From NCBI RefSeq assembly GCF_000819845.1, contig NZ_CDCG01000037.1, positions 511,945 to 563,799 of the forward strand: a DNA stretch of 51,855 nt, written 5' to 3'. The notes beneath the pieces were generated by a model. That model ran no database searches. It was not told where the DNA came from and was given only the letters and a program-made list of their open reading frames with translations. The translations under genes and the position numbers were made by a program. The stretch is from Aeromonas enteropelogenes (lineage in GTDB: Bacteria; Pseudomonadota; Gammaproteobacteria; Enterobacterales; Aeromonadaceae). The stretch's first letter is position 1, and each line of letters starts with the position of its first letter. This document shows, in pieces, positions 51,702 to 51,855 of this stretch.

Positions 51702-51855
51702 CTAGTGCACAAAATGCCACTGCTTCAGCGCCAGCACGGGGGCAGGCCCAAGTTCCGCGCCAAGATCCGCCAGTCCGAGCGCCTCGTCATAGTGCACGCC
51801 GCCTGCGCCGCTCTCGTTCAGATATTTGGCGCGCACCGCGCCATACAGCCCGCCA
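51702..51855 (-). CDS. 3' end of an unidentified gene
   Basis: An open minus-strand frame runs in from the window edge and ends at TAG (51702-51704), giving about 50 C-terminal residues that finish LALKQWHFVH. Codon use is like neighbours, so a real gene is likely. I do not recognise the family. Confidence 0.55.
   Translation of the reverse strand, partial: GGLYGAVRAKYLNESGAGGVHYDEALGLADLGAELGPAPVLALKQWHFVH

Overview
The window reads as ordinary chromosome of a gammaproteobacterium, most likely an Aeromonas. I infer this from high-GC, densely packed genes, a complete Na+-translocating NADH:quinone reductase operon, Vibrio-type polar flagellar genes (flgO, flgP, flgT), an OmpK/Tsx channel, a ChiP chitoporin and an E. 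coli-like order yajL-panE-yajQ ... ampG-yajG-bolA. No phage, insertion sequence, CRISPR array or integrase is visible. Genus is an inference from gene content and protein style; no search was run.

1-8.1 kb: housekeeping block. yajL and panE (minus), yajQ (plus), ompK (minus), ampG (minus), then rlmG-yajG-ppiA as a minus-strand unit, with bolA divergent. 8.1-15.2 kb: nqrABCDEF followed without a break by apbE (the flavin transferase that loads FMN on NqrB and NqrC) and nqrM (the assembly factor), closed by a strong two-way terminator.

15.3-24.8 kb: a tightly coupled twelve-gene minus-strand operon, ybgA-merR-phrB-NTF2-SDR-FAD oxidoreductase-DUF1365-cfa-DUF2878-Trp-rich-CHI-like-DUF3833. It joins DNA photorepair with lipid modification and looks like a light or photo-oxidative stress operon. 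Its regulator resembles LitR/CarH but lacks the cobalamin-binding signature, and three TTGTAYAA-type boxes sit on the promoter.

24.9-32.5 kb: a small outer-membrane barrel, a DUF3157 protein, a LarE-like PP-loop protein with altered active-site motifs, a DUF6482 protein, a HAD phosphatase, pheL-pheA with a phenylalanine attenuator, flgOP and flgT read outward from back-to-back sigma-54 promoters, and a tRNA-Arg(CCT).

32.6-41.1 kb: the most interesting accessory region. It holds a DUF2877 protein, a biuret-hydrolase-like cysteine hydrolase, FdrA, a DUF1116 protein, carbamate kinase, a free-standing allophanate-hydrolase C-terminal domain, an NCS1 permease and a LysR regulator. FdrA/DUF1116/DUF2877 plus carbamate kinase is the set linked in E. 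coli to oxamate carbamoyltransferase. I infer a catabolic route in which a ureido or biuret-like compound is imported, deamidated and phosphorolysed to carbamoyl phosphate, yielding ATP. The substrate is not known.

41.3-51.9 kb: a YddG-like exporter, a chemoreceptor, chiP with a candidate NagC operator, the short-chain dehydrogenase ybbO, a DUF1904 protein, a TraB/GumN protein, a 56-residue DUF3149 membrane protein, smrA, an M32 carboxypeptidase, a VOC protein and the 3' end of an unidentified gene.
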